From an uncultured Eubacteriales bacterium (GTDB lineage Bacteria > Bacillota > Clostridia > Oscillospirales > Acutalibacteraceae), in NCBI GenBank assembly GCA_934486755.1, contig CAKSQT010000020.1:1-24758 (forward strand): a stretch of DNA of 24,758 nt. Reading direction: 5' to 3'. The position numbers and the translations under genes are program-made. Below the pieces are notes generated by a model. That model ran no database searches, was not told the DNA's origin, and saw only the letters and a program-made list of their open reading frames with translations. Within the stretch, counting starts at the first letter, position 1, and every line of letters starts with the position of its first letter. Below, one piece after another: positions 13,762 to 21,468 of this stretch.

Positions 13762-14614
13762 TGCGGCCACCTGCCTTATACTCTTTAATTGAATTTACAG
13801 CCGTTTCGACATCAAATACACCGCCGCATTTAAGTCCTTTTAACTTTAATTCGTCAAAAACTCTTGTAACAATCGGCGTGTTAAGACCTATTTTTCTGAG
13901 CCTGTCACCGTTTGAAAACACATTTTCAACTGTATCAAACATTTCAAGTTTCCCGTTATTCAGAACCAAAATTCTATCTGCAAGAACAGCCATATCTTCC
14001 ATACTGTGCGATACTATCAGAATAGTTGCTCCTGTTGCGCTGCGGTAATCGTTTATTATTTTAATAACGTTTTCCCTGCCGACAGGGTCTAAACCCGCGG
14101 TAGGTTCATCGAAAATTATTATTTTCGGGCGCATAGCCAAAACGCCCGCAATAGCAACACGACGTTTTTCGCCGCCTGAAAGGTCAAACGGAGATTTTTC
14201 AAGATATTCGTCTTTAACGCCGATCATACGGCAGGTATCGCGCACTACTGAGTCAAGTTCGGCGTCCTTAACGCCCATATTTTTTGGTCCGAAAGCAATA
14301 TCGGCATAGACTGTTTCCTCAAACAGCTGATATTCGGGATATTGGAAGACGAGTCCTATATCGGAGCGTATTTTACGTATTTCCTTCGGATTTTCCCAAA
14401 TATCCTTATCATTGAACAGCCCCTCGCCGAATGTCGGTTTGAGCAGACCGTTCAAATGCTGAACCAGAGTAGATTTTCCCGAACCCGTATGACCTATGAT
14501 ACCTACTATCTCGCCTTTTTCAATACAAAAATTTATATCCTTTATTGCGTCATTGATAAACGCCGAATTACTGTCGTAAGAATGTGTTAAGTTTTTAACC
14601 TCTAAAATGGGCAA
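13754..14614 (-). CDS. ecfA2: ECF transporter ATPase 2
   Basis: This is the second ATP-binding subunit of the energy-coupling factor module, 286 residues. Walker A GHTGSGKS is at 41-48. The Q-loop region reads FQYPEYQLFEETVYADIAFGPKN, a hallmark of EcfA2-type proteins. Signature LSGGEKRR, Walker B IIFDEPTAGLD and the H-loop VSHSMEDM follow. The C-terminal ~60 residues fit the EcfA dimerisation extension. The start is a TTG. Either 14620, which overlaps the ecfA1 stop, or 14614 is possible; I chose 14614 because GGAGGGG (14629-14623) is too near the first, and MPILEVKNLTHSY resembles the family. It pairs with EcfA1 to form the heterodimeric motor for EcfT. Confidence 0.93.
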   Translation of the reverse strand: MPILEVKNLTHSYDSNSAFINDAIKDINFCIEKGEIVGIIGHTGSGKSTLVQHLNGLLKPTFGEGLFNDKDIWENPKEIRKIRSDIGLVFQYPEYQLFEETVYADIAFGPKNMGVKDAELDSVVRDTCRMIGVKDEYLEKSPFDLSGGEKRRVAIAGVLAMRPKIIIFDEPTAGLDPVGRENVIKIINDYRSATGATILIVSHSMEDMAVLADRILVLNNGKLEMFDTVENVFSNGDRLRKIGLNTPIVTRVFDELKLKGLKCGGVFDVETAVNSIKEYKAGGRNA

Positions 14615-14616
14615 AA

Positions 14617-15468
14617 TCAATACCCCTCCAAATGAAGTGCCTTTGAAATTTCGTCGGCGGTTTCCTTTATTGAAATTACATCGGTTTTAACATCAAAACC
14701 GTTTTGTTTTAATTGATACAAAAGTTCAGTTGTTTGCGGAACATCAAGACCGACGGATTTAAGCATCTTTACATCCGAAAAAATGCTTTTGGGGTCGGAA
14801 TCGGCTATTATTTTGCCGTCGTTCATAACAATTACCCTATCTGCATTTTCGGCTTCTTCCATATAGTGCGTAATAAGCACTATTGTAATTCCCTTTTCGC
14901 GGTTTAACCGCAATACTGTGTTAATTATTTCAGCTCTGCCTTTTGGGTCAAGCATAGCGGTCGGCTCGTCAAGGACAAGACATTCAGGCTGCATAGCAAT
15001 AATACCCGCTATTGCTATACGCTGTTTCTGACCGCCTGATAAATGATGCGGTGTTGACCTGCGAAAATCATACATATCGACGTCACGCAGCGCCTCATCA
15101 ACGCGTTTTCTGATTTCGGACGGTTCTATGCCGAGATTTTCGGGTCCGAAAGCAACATCTTCCTCAACGATTGACGCAACCAACTGATTGTCGGGATTCT
15201 GAAAAACCATACCGACCTTGCGCTTTATTTCAATGTCGGTATCCTCATTTTTGGTGTTGATACCGTCCACAAATACGTCGCCCGATGTCGGTTTATTCAA
15301 CCCGTTAAGCAGTTTCGCAAAGGTTGATTTCCCCGAGCCGTTATGACCGAGAATAACCGTAAAGCTGCCGCGCTCAATACTTAAATTAATGCCTTTGAGG
15401 ACGGAATGGCTAACCCCGTCCTCGCTGTATTCATACGTAACGTCTTTAACATCAATAATACTGTTCAT
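14617..15468 (-). CDS. ecfA1: ECF transporter ATPase 1
   Basis: This is the first ATP-binding subunit of the ECF module, 283 residues from the ATG at 15468. It begins MNSIIDVKDVTYEYSED. Walker A GHNGSGKS is at 41-48. The Q-loop is GMVFQNPDNQLVASIVEEDVAFGPENLGI (key residues FQNPDNQ), the signature is LSGGQKQR, Walker B is LVLDEPTAMLDP, and the H-loop is ITHYMEEA. The Q-loop sequence DNQLVASIVEEDVAFG marks it as EcfA1. The ATG overlaps the methyltransferase stop by one base (TAATG) and has AAAGG five bases upstream. In-frame starts further up, to 15501, lie inside the methyltransferase gene and are rejected. With EcfA2 and EcfT it should power uptake of vitamins or metals through S subunits encoded elsewhere. 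Confidence 0.94.
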   Translation of the reverse strand: MNSIIDVKDVTYEYSEDGVSHSVLKGINLSIERGSFTVILGHNGSGKSTFAKLLNGLNKPTSGDVFVDGINTKNEDTDIEIKRKVGMVFQNPDNQLVASIVEEDVAFGPENLGIEPSEIRKRVDEALRDVDMYDFRRSTPHHLSGGQKQRIAIAGIIAMQPECLVLDEPTAMLDPKGRAEIINTVLRLNREKGITIVLITHYMEEAENADRVIVMNDGKIIADSDPKSIFSDVKMLKSVGLDVPQTTELLYQLKQNGFDVKTDVISIKETADEISKALHLEGY

Positions 15469-16334
15469 TATACCTTTTTCCATACTGTTGTATTTCCGCA
15501 AGGCATAACAATGCCTTTGTCGGTGACTAGCAGACCGATTTCATCTGTGGATACGTCGCCGCCGCGCCCGCAAACAACATATTTTTTTACCATATAGTTT
15601 AGAATTGACGGAGATATACCTGCGGTATAAGAATTAAGCAGGAAGAAACAGGCGTTGTCAGACAAAAGTTTACCCGTTTCCGACAAGAGTTCAGCTAATT
15701 GCTGATCCAATTTCCATACTTCTCCGTTCGGTCCTCTGCCGTAGGACGGAGGATCCATAATTATCGCGTCATAATGATTGCCGCGGCGTATTTCGCGTTT
15801 AACAAACTTCAAGCAATCGTCTACCAGCCAACGCACGCTTCGGTTTTCAAGACCCGAAACAGCGGCATTCTCTTTCGCCCACTGCACCATACCCTTCGAG
15901 GCGTCCACGTGCGTTACGGCGGCTCCTGCGTTTAAACAAGCCAAGGTTGCGCCGCCCGTATAGGCAAAAAGATTAAGCACTTTAAGTTCTCGGCCTGCTT
16001 CTCTTATCAGTTTGTCCGCAAGCGACCAATTAACTGCCTGTTCAGGAAAAAGCCCCGTGTGTTTAAAGCCCATAGGTTTAAGACGGAAAACAAGACCGTT
16101 ATAAGAAATACTCCAAACATCTGGGACGGGTTTTAACTTTTCCCAATACCCGCCGCCGTTTTGCGAACGGTGATATACCGCGTGAGCGCTGTTCCAGCGC
16201 TTATCACTGCGGGAACCCGACCAAATTATTTGCGGGTCGGGTCTGATAAGTATTATATCACCCCAACGTTCAAGTCTTTCTCCGCTGTCGGCATCAATTA
16301 ATTCGTAATCGTTAAATCCGATAACTTTTCTCAT
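15468..16334 (-). CDS. class I SAM-dependent methyltransferase, RlmI/RlmK-like
   Basis: This Rossmann-fold methyltransferase has 288 residues. Motif I is LNLFAYTGGATLACLNAGA, followed by VTHVDASKGMVQWAKENA (the acidic residue that binds the SAM ribose), DDCLKFVKRE, and motif IV MDPPSYGRGPNG, a DPPSY box typical of rRNA cytosine-5 methyltransferases of the RlmI/YccW group. Those proteins carry an N-terminal PUA domain. Here the first ~85 residues are different and shorter (GDIILIRPDPQIIW, WNSAHAVYHRSQNGGGYWEKL), so the target is uncertain, probably rRNA. Its ATG overlaps the glmM stop by four bases (ATGA), and its own stop overlaps the ecfA1 start. It is coupled in the middle of the long operon. 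Confidence 0.87.
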   Translation of the reverse strand: MRKVIGFNDYELIDADSGERLERWGDIILIRPDPQIIWSGSRSDKRWNSAHAVYHRSQNGGGYWEKLKPVPDVWSISYNGLVFRLKPMGFKHTGLFPEQAVNWSLADKLIREAGRELKVLNLFAYTGGATLACLNAGAAVTHVDASKGMVQWAKENAAVSGLENRSVRWLVDDCLKFVKREIRRGNHYDAIIMDPPSYGRGPNGEVWKLDQQLAELLSETGKLLSDNACFFLLNSYTAGISPSILNYMVKKYVVCGRGGDVSTDEIGLLVTDKGIVMPCGNTTVWKKV

Positions 16335-17680
16335 TTAGCTTTTCCTTCGATTACAGCTGCTACCTGCTTTGCAATCTTCTTGATTTCCGCAATATTTTCG
16401 CCTTCAAGCATAACACGAATCAGCGGTTCTGTACCCGAAGCGCGGACAAGTATTCTGCCCCTGTCGCCCAATGCGTCCGACGCGTCGGAAATTGCCTTTT
16501 TTATATCTTCGTCAGTATTAAGCATTGCTTTTAATTCGGGAGTTGCTGAAATGTTTTTAAGCGTCTGCGGCAGTACCGTCATTACAGAAGCTGTTTCGGA
16601 AGCAGATTTTCCGCTCTTAGCAAGTATTGAAGCAAACACGGCGCCCGAAAGCTGACCGTCACCCGTTGTGGCATACTTTTTAAATATTATATGTCCCGAC
16701 TGCTCGCCGCCGATTTTATAATCGTGCTTAACCATCTGTTCAAGAACATAGCGGTCTCCGACCTTGGTTTCAATTACTTCAATGCCGTTTTCCTTAGCAA
16801 AGAGCTTGAATCCCATATTTGTCATTACGGTGACTACCGCTGCATCATCCGTTAGGGTTCCGTTGCGTTTCATATCAAGCGCGAATACCGCAATCAGCCT
16901 ATCGCCGTCAATCAATTTGCCGTTTTCATCAACGGCAAGACAGCGGTCTGAATCGCCGTCAAAAGCAAGACCCAAATCAACATCGTGACCGTTTACATAA
17001 TCAATAAGGTCGTCCATGTGCGTTGAACCGCAATTCAGATTAATATTAACGCCGTTAGGATTATCGTGCATCATATAACATTCCGCGCCGAGTTTTTTAA
17101 AGAGCTTTTCAGCAGTATAGGAGGCACAGCCGTTAGCGCAGTCGATTGCAATTTTCATACCTGTCAGATCAGCATTTACCGACTCAACAATGTGGTCAAT
17201 ATAATTATCTATCAAATCATAGCGGTGGAAAACGCTGCCGACATCTCCGCCTGTCGGGAATGAAATCGGACTCATATCGTCAAGCACAAGGCTTTCAATT
17301 TCTTCTTCAAGCGAATCGGGCAATTTATATCCGTTTCCGTCAAAAATCTTTATACCGTTGTATTCACAGGGATTATGTGACGCAGAAATCATTATTCCCG
17401 CGTCTGCATCGCGTTCCTTAACAAGATAAGCAATAGCGGGTGTGGGAACGAAACCGACCAAAACAACGTCCGCTCCCACAGAGCAAAGACCTGCCGCCAA
17501 CGCCATTTCAAGCATATTTGACGATACCCTCGTATCCTTGCCGATAAGTACGACAGGCTTTTCTGTCGTCTTCTCGGTCAAAACATACGCCGCCGCGCGC
17601 CCGATATTGGTCGCAAGCTCACACGTAAGTTCTTTGTTGGCAATTCCTCTTGCCCCGTCTGTACCGAATAATCTACCCAT
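16331..17680 (-). CDS. glmM: phosphoglucosamine mutase
   Basis: GlmM interconverts glucosamine 6-phosphate and glucosamine 1-phosphate on the way to UDP-GlcNAc for peptidoglycan. The 449-residue protein starts MGRLFGTDGARGIAN. It has the phosphoserine loop ISASHNP with catalytic Ser101, the magnesium-binding DGDSDR at 241-246, a sugar-binding GGEQSGHI segment, and the C-terminal phosphate-binding loop RASGTEPLIRVMLEG. All four domains are represented and the length is normal. The ATG at 17680 has AAAGGG eight bases upstream; a TTG at 17686 is the alternative. It begins 21 bases after ruvB and is coupled to the methyltransferase gene. It is the only cell-wall gene in this operon. Confidence 0.96.
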   Translation of the reverse strand: MGRLFGTDGARGIANKELTCELATNIGRAAAYVLTEKTTEKPVVLIGKDTRVSSNMLEMALAAGLCSVGADVVLVGFVPTPAIAYLVKERDADAGIMISASHNPCEYNGIKIFDGNGYKLPDSLEEEIESLVLDDMSPISFPTGGDVGSVFHRYDLIDNYIDHIVESVNADLTGMKIAIDCANGCASYTAEKLFKKLGAECYMMHDNPNGVNINLNCGSTHMDDLIDYVNGHDVDLGLAFDGDSDRCLAVDENGKLIDGDRLIAVFALDMKRNGTLTDDAAVVTVMTNMGFKLFAKENGIEVIETKVGDRYVLEQMVKHDYKIGGEQSGHIIFKKYATTGDGQLSGAVFASILAKSGKSASETASVMTVLPQTLKNISATPELKAMLNTDEDIKKAISDASDALGDRGRILVRASGTEPLIRVMLEGENIAEIKKIAKQVAAVIEGKAK

Positions 17681-17701
17681 TTTCAAAACCCTTTCTGTTT
17701 T

Positions 17702-18742
17702 TTATAAAATTGTTTGTTGTATAGAATTGTTATACGGAATATCCAAATGCTGATATGCCGCCTGCGTTACGCAGCGGCCGCGAGCCGTTCTGGTGAGAAA
17801 GCCTATTTGCATTAAATACGGCTCATAAACATCCTCAATCGTGACGGCTTCCTCTCCGAGCGCCGCGGCAAGCGTATCAAGACCGACAGGACCGCCGTTA
17901 TAATTTGAAATAATAGTATTTAACATTTTTCGGTCAAAATCGTCAAGGCCCAACTCGTCAATCTCAAAGCGTGAAAGCGCCGCTCTCGCAACCTTTTCGT
18001 CTATCGCGCCGTCAAATTCGACCTCCGCTATATCGCGCACACGCTTTAAAAGACGATTTGCGATACGCGGGGTTCCGCGCGAACGGGAAGCAATTTCAAG
18101 CGCGCCGTTTTTGTCTATCTCTATACCGAGAATCCCCGCCGATCTTCCCACTATCAAGGCAAGCTGTTCGGGAGTGTATAGTTCAAGTCTTAACAAAACT
18201 CCGAATCGGTCCCTGAGCGGCGCGGTAAGCTGACCCGAACGCGTAGTAGCGCCAACAAGCGTAAAATGCGGAACATCTAACCTAATAGAACGCGCCGAAG
18301 GTCCTTTGCCGAGTATAATATCAAGCGAAAAATCTTCCATGGCGGGATAAAGTATCTCTTCAACGTTTCTCGGCAAACGGTGTATCTCGTCTATAAATAA
18401 AACGTCACCCTCATTAAGCGATGTGAGTATAGCAACCAAATCGCCCTGCTTTTCTATTGCAGGACCCGAGGTCACCCTAAGGTTTACTCCCATTTCTTTT
18501 GCGATAATGCCTGAGAGCGTTGTTTTTCCAAGTCCGGGAGGTCCGTACAAAAGCACGTGGTCAAGCGTTTCGTGACGTCCGAGCGCGGCTTTGATATATA
18601 TGCTTAAATTATCCTTTGCCTTGTCCTGACCGATATAATCCGCAAGCGATTTAGGTCTGAGTGACAGTTCGGTATCGTCCTGTGAAAAATCGTATTCAGG
18701 AGAAACGATTCTGTTTTCAAAATCCATTTCCTGTTCTATCAA
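17702..18742 (-). CDS. ruvB: Holliday junction branch migration helicase RuvB
   Basis: RuvB is the hexameric AAA+ motor that drives branch migration of Holliday junctions, loaded by RuvA. The 346-residue protein has the family start LRPKSLADYIGQDKAKDNL, Walker A GPPGLGKT at 67-74, Walker B FIDEIHR at 116-122, sensor 1 VGATTRSG, DRFG with the arginine-finger region, and the C-terminal winged helix (GGPVGLDTLAAALGEEAVTIEDVYEPYL, QIGFLTRTARGR). The start is a TTG at 18742, with GGGAGG nine bases upstream inside the last codons of ruvA. The ATG at 18727 has no usable site. The gap to ruvA is three bases. Confidence 0.96.
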   Translation of the reverse strand: MIEQEMDFENRIVSPEYDFSQDDTELSLRPKSLADYIGQDKAKDNLSIYIKAALGRHETLDHVLLYGPPGLGKTTLSGIIAKEMGVNLRVTSGPAIEKQGDLVAILTSLNEGDVLFIDEIHRLPRNVEEILYPAMEDFSLDIILGKGPSARSIRLDVPHFTLVGATTRSGQLTAPLRDRFGVLLRLELYTPEQLALIVGRSAGILGIEIDKNGALEIASRSRGTPRIANRLLKRVRDIAEVEFDGAIDEKVARAALSRFEIDELGLDDFDRKMLNTIISNYNGGPVGLDTLAAALGEEAVTIEDVYEPYLMQIGFLTRTARGRCVTQAAYQHLDIPYNNSIQQTIL

Positions 18743-18745
18743 ATT

Positions 18746-19345
18746 TTATAACCTCCCCGCAAGCGTTTTTAATGCCGCTTTAATCATATCTTCAACACCC
18801 ATTGAACCGTCAAGTCGGCTTACGGCAGACGCCGCCTCCCCCTGCGAGTATCCGAGAGACACAAGCGCCGCAACGGCTTCGCCCGTGTTTCCGACAGGCG
18901 CCGCGGAGCCCGATACACCCGTAACATTCGCAGAAACCGTACCGACGGCGACTTTATCTCGCAATTCAAGCACTATTCGCTGCGCAAGTTTAATACCGAC
19001 GCCCGACGCCCTTGTCAGCATTTTTGCATCGCCTGCGGCTATATACATAGAAAGGTTTTCGGGTGTAAATTCAGAAAGAATTGCAATTCCTATTTTTGCC
19101 CCAACACCGTTGACCGAGGTTATCAGTTTAAAGGCGTTAAGCTCGTCCGAACCAAAAAATCCGTATAAATCCAATGCGTCCTCCCTTACGGAAAGATAAG
19201 TATGTAAAAACACATCAGAACCGTTTGACGGTAGCTTTGAAAGCGTGTTTTTGGTTATACTGCACCGAAAACCGACGCCGCCGCATTCAACAACAGCAAA
19301 GCTATTATCCTTATAAATCAATTTACCGTTTAACGAAGAAATCAT
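18746..19345 (-). CDS. ruvA: Holliday junction DNA-binding protein RuvA
   Basis: RuvA binds the four-way junction as a tetramer and recruits RuvB. The 199-residue protein begins MISSLNGKLIYKDNSFAVVE, the OB-fold domain, with the conserved LHTYLSVREDALDLYGF. Two helix-hairpin-helix segments follow, VNGVGAKIGIAILSEF and ASGVGIKLAQRIVLEL. A flexible Gly/Ser/Val-rich linker (about residues 140-155) leads to the RuvB-binding C-terminal domain (EAVAALVSLGYSQGEAASAV). The ATG at 19345 overlaps the ruvC stop by four bases (ATGA) and has GGAGG ten bases upstream. In-frame codons further up, to 19399, are inside ruvC and rejected. The C-A-B gene order is usual for many Firmicutes. Confidence 0.96.
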   Translation of the reverse strand: MISSLNGKLIYKDNSFAVVECGGVGFRCSITKNTLSKLPSNGSDVFLHTYLSVREDALDLYGFFGSDELNAFKLITSVNGVGAKIGIAILSEFTPENLSMYIAAGDAKMLTRASGVGIKLAQRIVLELRDKVAVGTVSANVTGVSGSAAPVGNTGEAVAALVSLGYSQGEAASAVSRLDGSMGVEDMIKAALKTLAGRL

Positions 19346-19845
19346 CTCGCGGTTACCTCCCTGCGACTGAATAAGCTGCCCGAATAATGGCCGTGGCAAA
19401 TGGCAAGCGCAAGCGCGTCGGCAGTATCGTCAGGTTTCGGGATCGAATTAAGGTTTAAAAGATTTTTAACCATTTCCATAACCTGACGCTTTTCGGCTTT
19501 TCCATAGCCCGTAACCGACTGCTTTACCTGCAACGGCGTATATTCAAAGACTTCAACACCGCATTTTTCCGCCGCAAGAAGAATTACTCCCCTTGCCTGC
19601 GCAACGTCGATTGCGGTGGTTGTGTTAGTATTAAAATACAGGCGTTCAATCGACAAATGATCGGGTCTGTATTTTTCTATTAAGGTGATCATATCGTCGT
19701 ATATATCCTGTAATCTGCGCGAAAACCGAGTTCCAGCTTTTGTGGTAACGGCACCGTACCCGACAACCGAAAAGCGGTTTGCGTTATAATCGACAAAACC
19801 GTATCCTACAATCGCATATCCGGGATCAATACCTAAAATCCGCAT
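19342..19845 (-). CDS. ruvC: Holliday junction endonuclease RuvC
   Basis: RuvC resolves Holliday junctions by paired nicks and needs four acidic residues. All four are visible in the 167-residue protein: Asp7 in GIDPGYAIVGYG, Glu67 in SIERLYFNTNTTTA, and Asp140 and Asp143 in PKPDDTADALALAICH. VGYGAVTT and the VKQSVTGYGKAEKRQV loop are family-typical. The ATG at 19845 has GGAGG eight bases upstream; the TTG at 19860 is rejected. It is the first gene after the promoter at 19888-19916 and leads the long operon ruvC-ruvA-ruvB-glmM and onward. I saw no sequence resembling the Gram-positive SOS box upstream, so LexA control is not supported here. Confidence 0.96.
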   Translation of the reverse strand: MRILGIDPGYAIVGYGFVDYNANRFSVVGYGAVTTKAGTRFSRRLQDIYDDMITLIEKYRPDHLSIERLYFNTNTTTAIDVAQARGVILLAAEKCGVEVFEYTPLQVKQSVTGYGKAEKRQVMEMVKNLLNLNSIPKPDDTADALALAICHGHYSGSLFSRREVTAR

Positions 19846-19887
19846 TGCCGTTACCTCCAATCAACACGCAACAAAACAGACAAGGAT

Positions 19888-19916
19888 ATTATAACATATT
19901 AGCTGATAAACGGCAA
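19888..19916 (-). promoter_or_regulatory. promoter of the ruvC-led operon
   Basis: On the minus strand, TTGCCG (19916-19911, four of six matches) and a perfect TATAAT (19893-19888) are separated by 17 bases. Transcription would start near 19881, leaving about 35 bases before the ruvC ATG at 19845. It is the only clear promoter seen ahead of the twelve minus-strand genes down to 7889. Confidence 0.78.
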
Positions 19917-19963
19917 CATTTTTATATGCTGTACGATACAAAAATTCAAATATGACGAAAATC

Positions 19964-20064
19964 GAGAAAAACAGAGCAAAGCAGAGAAAAACGGAGGTTT
20001 ACAGAGTAATTTTATGCACGATTTTATATTTCGCAGAAAAATATACAAAATTCGCAAAATATAC
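19964..20064. repeat. two pairs of short direct repeats in the ruvC/potA divergent region
   Basis: GAGAAAAACAGAG (19964-19976) and GAGAAAAACGGAG (19984-19996) are 12 of 13 identical and begin 20 bases apart. TTCGCAGAAAAATATAC (20030-20046) and TTCGCAAAATATAC (20051-20064) begin 21 bases apart, and the second abuts the pot -35 element. A spacing of about two helical turns suggests binding sites for a regulator on one DNA face. This lies in the geneless stretch 19861-20343. Apart from these repeats, the two promoters and a hairpin, I see nothing in that stretch. Confidence 0.5.
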
Positions 20065-20093
20065 TTGACAATTTGCGCAATTAGCTGTATATT
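20065..20093 (+). promoter_or_regulatory. promoter of the potABCD operon
   Basis: A perfect TTGACA (20065-20070), a 17-base spacer and TATATT (20088-20093, five of six matches) make a strong sigma-A promoter. The spacer contains the palindrome TTGCGCAA (20073-20080), a possible operator. Transcription should start near 20100, giving an unusually long leader of about 240 bases before the potA ATG. Confidence 0.85.
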
Positions 20094-20304
20094 CATAACT
20101 TAGATAAGCACGTAAAATTTTAAAATTGAATATGTCGGTTTATCAAAGCATCTGTGTTGAGAGCGTTTTCAGATTTTATGCCGTAGTTTCCGAAAAAACA
20201 AATTCGAGAAAACTATGAAAAACCCTTTGTTCAGGGCATTTTACGAAGAAAACGCGGGTATCGCACAGGGTAATCTCCGCTATTTGGAGAAAAACAGTTT
20301 ATTC

Positions 20305-20330
20305 TTGTGTCGGCACTTAGTGTTGAACAA
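20305..20330 (+). promoter_or_regulatory. hairpin next to the potA ribosome binding site
   Basis: TTGT (20305-20308) pairs with ACAA (20327-20330), and TCGGCAC (20310-20316) pairs with GTGTTGA (20320-20326). A single bulged G separates the two parts, and the loop is TTA. The 11 pairs include two G-U. The stem ends directly before AGGGGG (20331-20336), the potA Shine-Dalgarno. It could modulate translation; no known riboswitch class was recognised. Confidence 0.45.
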
Positions 20331-20343
20331 AGGGGGATGCTTT

Positions 20344-21468
20344 ATGGAAAAAGAAAATATTGTAGAGCTTAAAAACATATCGGTAGCATTCGACGGCGAA
20401 ACGGTACTTGACGATATAAGCCTTGCTATTGAAAACGGCGAATTCGTCACCCTGCTCGGTCCGTCAGGCTGCGGCAAAACAACTACTTTGAGAATCATAG
20501 CGGGTTTTGTTGAACCCGATGCGGGCGATATTGTTTTTGAGGGTGAAAAAATCAATGGTGTTCCTGCGTACAAACGTCAGGTAAACACCATTTTTCAGCG
20601 TTATGCGCTGTTTCCGCACCTTAACGTGTATGAAAATATTGCGTTTGGGTTGAGAATTAAAAAAACTCCTGAAAAAGAGTTAAAGAAAAAAGTTCAGGAA
20701 ATGCTTGAACTTGTTAATATGTCGGGTCTTGAAAAGCGTAGGATAGACACCCTTTCGGGCGGTCAGCAGCAGCGTGTTGCAATAGCGAGAGCCATTGCCA
20801 ATCACCCGAAGGTGCTATTGCTTGACGAACCACTTGCCGCTCTTGACCTGAAACTGCGTAAGGATATGCAAAAGGAGCTTAAAAAAATACAGCAGAAATT
20901 GGGTATCACATTTGTATTTGTAACCCACGATCAGGAAGAAGCTCTTACTATGTCGGACACCGTTGTAGTTATGGACAGCGGTAAAATTCAACAGATCGGC
21001 ACACCGCAGGACATATACAACGAGCCGAAAAATGCTTTCGTTGCCGACTTTATAGGCGAATCAAATATAGTAGACGGCATAATGAACCGTGATTATTCGG
21101 TAACGTTTTCAGGCAATACGTTTGAATGTCTCGACAAGGGTTTTGACGACGGCGAGGCGGTCGATGTTGTGGTACGTCCCGAGGACGTTGATATAGTGTC
21201 CCCAGAAAAGGGTATGCTTACAGGCACGGTAACCTCTATCGCCTTTTTGGGCGTACATTATGAAATAATCGTTGATATAGGCGGATTTAAGTGGATGATA
21301 CAGACCACCGATAACCACCCTGTCGGCGAGTCCGTCGGTCTTTTCATTGAACCCGACGCGATACACATTATGAAAAAATCGGAATACTCGGGCAAATACG
21401 GCGACTATTCTTCTTACAGCGAAGAAATGGAGGAAACCAACGAGGCTCCTGAGGAGGTTGCGGAATGA
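20344..21468 (+). CDS. potA: spermidine/putrescine ABC transporter ATP-binding protein
   Basis: PotA powers polyamine import. The 374-residue protein has Walker A GPSGCGKT at 39-46, Q-loop IFQRYALFPHLNVYENIAFG, signature LSGGQQQR from 137, Walker B LLLDEPLAALD at 158-168 and H-loop VTHDQEEAL. A C-terminal TOBE-type regulatory domain (about 235-350: VVRPEDVDIV, GTVTSIAFLGVHYEI) is typical of PotA/CUT1-like ATPases. The tail is acidic (EEMEETNEAPEEVAE). The ATG at 20344 has AAAGGGGGA upstream. The frame stays open back to an ATG at 20215, but that 43-residue extension lacks a ribosome site and is not found in the family's usual N-terminus, so I treat it as leader RNA. potB overlaps the end by four bases. 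Confidence 0.94.
   Translation: MEKENIVELKNISVAFDGETVLDDISLAIENGEFVTLLGPSGCGKTTTLRIIAGFVEPDAGDIVFEGEKINGVPAYKRQVNTIFQRYALFPHLNVYENIAFGLRIKKTPEKELKKKVQEMLELVNMSGLEKRRIDTLSGGQQQRVAIARAIANHPKVLLLDEPLAALDLKLRKDMQKELKKIQQKLGITFVFVTHDQEEALTMSDTVVVMDSGKIQQIGTPQDIYNEPKNAFVADFIGESNIVDGIMNRDYSVTFSGNTFECLDKGFDDGEAVDVVVRPEDVDIVSPEKGMLTGTVTSIAFLGVHYEIIVDIGGFKWMIQTTDNHPVGESVGLFIEPDAIHIMKKSEYSGKYGDYSSYSEEMEETNEAPEEVAE

Noticed and set aside
19846..19960. LexA/SOS box for the ruv genes
   Set aside because: No sequence close to the Gram-positive consensus CGAAC-N4-GTTCG was found in this stretch.
19899..20096. 65-codon minus-strand frame in the divergent regulatory region
   Set aside because: Its translation is low-complexity Ile/Leu/Phe-rich, it covers the pot promoter and repeats, and it has no convincing ribosome site.
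20215..20343. potA starting at 20215 with 43 more residues
   Set aside because: The ATG at 20344 has an AGGGGG site and gives the normal family N-terminus. The upstream ATG has no clear site. It is kept as a possibility in the findings.
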